Assembly (NCBI RefSeq): GCF_001553455.1 | Contig: NZ_BBOX01000193.1 | Span: 1 to 32,969, forward strand | Source: Streptomyces hygroscopicus subsp. hygroscopicus | GTDB taxonomy: Bacteria > Actinomycetota > Actinomycetes > Streptomycetales > Streptomycetaceae | DNA length: 32,969 bases | Direction of reading: 5' to 3' | In this document: positions 32,078 to 32,969 of the stretch, piece after piece | Layout of the letters: every line of letters begins with the position of its first letter | Position numbering within the stretch: position 1 is the stretch's first letter | Translations under genes and position numbers: made by a program | The notes under the pieces: generated by a model | Told to the model about the DNA's origin: nothing | Databases searched by the model: none | Seen by the model: only the letters and a program-made list of their open reading frames with translations

Positions 32078-32411
32078 CCAGCACCTCCTGGAGGAGCTGG
32101 GTGTCGGGGAGTTCGGCGGCGGGGATCGGGGACCGCGCGGAGATGTGCCCGCTGTCCACCAGGTCACCGAGCAGGACCTTGGTGACGCTGACGGGCAGCT
32201 CCAGATACCCGGCGACCTCGGCGACCGAGAGCGCGCCGCCGAGACACAGCTCCATGACCCGCCGCTTCTCGGGGCTGAGCCCGGTGAGCGGCCGGTCGGG
32301 GTGGGCCATGACCAGGGTCACCAGGTCGAAGGTGTTGCGGGTCGGGTAGGCGCGGCCGTCGGTGACGACGTACGGCCGTACCAGTCCTCGTTCGCGCCGA
32401 CCCGGACTCAT
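32055..32411 (-). CDS. CvnC, DUF742 protein
   Basis: A 118-residue winged-helix-like DUF742 protein of a conservon. Typical blocks are VRPYVVTDGRAYPTRNTFDLVTLV, in two parts around residues 11-34, LSPEKRRVMELC and SVAEVAGYLELPVSVTKVLLGDL. ATG 32411 overlaps the cvnB stop as ATGA. It bridges the roadblock protein and the small GTPase in this four-protein signalling unit. Confidence 0.95.
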   Translation of the reverse strand: MSPGRRERGLVRPYVVTDGRAYPTRNTFDLVTLVMAHPDRPLTGLSPEKRRVMELCLGGALSVAEVAGYLELPVSVTKVLLGDLVDSGHISARSPIPAAELPDTQLLQEVLDGLRARL

Positions 32412-32836
32412 GCGGGACTGCCGATTCCATGCCGCGGGATGCCCTGCCGCGGCGGGCTGGTGAGCTCCTTGCCGAGCCGGTCCACCAGCTTCTGCATCCG
32501 GTAGCTGACCGCCTCCATGTCCACGGCCTCGGTGGCCGAGACGGCCAGGTACGCGCCGGGTCCGGCGGCGATCAGGAAGACGTACCCGCCAACGAACTCG
32601 ACCAGCGTCTGCTGCCAGGGCGTCTCGTGCGGATCGCAGAACTCGGAGGTGGAACGGCTGATCGACTGGAGCCCGGAGAGCGCGGCGGCCTGGCGCTCGG
32701 CCTCGTCACGGGCGATGCCCTCGGAGTGCGCCCGTAGCATCCCGTCCGCGGAGAGCAGGATCGCGTGCCGTGCCTCCGGCATCTTGACGACCTCGTCGAG
32801 CATCCAGCCGAGCTCATTGGTGAGATGGTCGTTCAT
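32408..32836 (-). CDS. CvnB, roadblock/LC7 domain protein
   Basis: A 142-residue roadblock/LC7 protein, a family that modulates small GTPases. Visible features are LGWMLDEVVKMPEARHAILLSADG and the central LIAAGPGAYLAVSAT sheet. ATG 32836 overlaps the upstream cvnA stop as ATGA. Length and order are typical of Streptomyces conservons. Confidence 0.95.
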   Translation of the reverse strand: MNDHLTNELGWMLDEVVKMPEARHAILLSADGMLRAHSEGIARDEAERQAAALSGLQSISRSTSEFCDPHETPWQQTLVEFVGGYVFLIAAGPGAYLAVSATEAVDMEAVSYRMQKLVDRLGKELTSPPRQGIPRHGIGSPA

Positions 32837-32969
32837 GCCTGGCGGTTCCCTTCTTCGTGGTGAGGGGCGGAGTCTCGGGTGGCGGCGCGGCCGGAGCGGG
32901 TACCGCGGGCGAACGCGCCCATCCGCGAGGCGGTTTCCTCCGCCGAGCGCACGCGGTGCGCACCGGTGC
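32833..32969 (-). CDS. CvnA-type sensor histidine kinase-like protein, C-terminal end only
   Basis: The last 44 codons of a gene entering from the right edge, ending GNRQA and overlapping cvnB as ATGA. The tail is Arg/Ala-rich and has no domain. It is called CvnA by its position directly upstream of cvnB-cvnC-cvnD; the kinase-like body is outside the window. Confidence 0.75.
   Translation of the reverse strand, partial: TGAHRVRSAEETASRMGAFARGTRSGRAATRDSAPHHEEGNRQA

Overview
The window is high-GC actinobacterial DNA and almost certainly comes from a Streptomyces or close relative. The evidence is the strong third-position G/C bias, the GTG starts, an ectABCD ectoine operon, a conservon-type G-protein operon with paired P450s, an F420-type oxidoreductase and a Hen1 RNA repair methyltransferase.

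Layout from left to right. (1) 1-6,450, all on the minus strand: Hen1 (cut by the window edge), a homocysteine S-methyltransferase, an LLM-class F420-type oxidoreductase, a DUF6099-like protein, a MazG-like nucleotide pyrophosphohydrolase and a P-loop ATPase. Repeat-rich gaps separate the groups. (2) 6,451-9,582: ectA-ectB-ectC-ectD on the minus strand. (3) About 10,090-25,041: a 14.9 kb genomic island. (4) 24,982-28,793: a RumA/RlmD-type RNA m5U methyltransferase and a KimA-like APC permease. (5) 28,873 to the end: a conservon (cvnA partial, cvnB, cvnC, cvnD and two P450s) with overlapping genes.

The island is the most interesting part. Its right end lies in the 3' end of the RNA methyltransferase gene. 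Its left end carries a second, decayed copy of that gene's last codons. A 26-bp repeat with one mismatch marks the two junctions, and a perfect 15-bp direct repeat lies just inside each end. I found no integrase in the island; only an excisionase-like HTH gene remains beside the right end.

The island cargo is centred on the pPIWI-RE three-gene system, predicted in the literature to be RNA-guided or R-loop-directed restriction. It has a pPIWI-RE protein, a DinG-type Fe-S helicase and a zinc-ribbon/restriction-endonuclease-fold partner. Here a fourth overlapping gene heads the operon. It encodes a Cas4/RecB-like nuclease built from two tandem Fe-S halves, the first apparently degenerate. A Ser/Thr kinase is divergent from it with about 33 bp between start codons (21 bp if the earlier nuclease start is used). 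Convergent with the kinase is an AfsR-like STAND regulator (winged helix, NB-ARC, TPR). Upstream of that lies an 11-bp-period direct repeat of the kind such regulators bind, followed by a short Arg-rich ORF with its own terminator. My inference is an anti-mobile-element module with a kinase/STAND sensory or regulatory arm. The three-gene core is known as a family; the tandem nuclease plus kinase and STAND arrangement may be undescribed.
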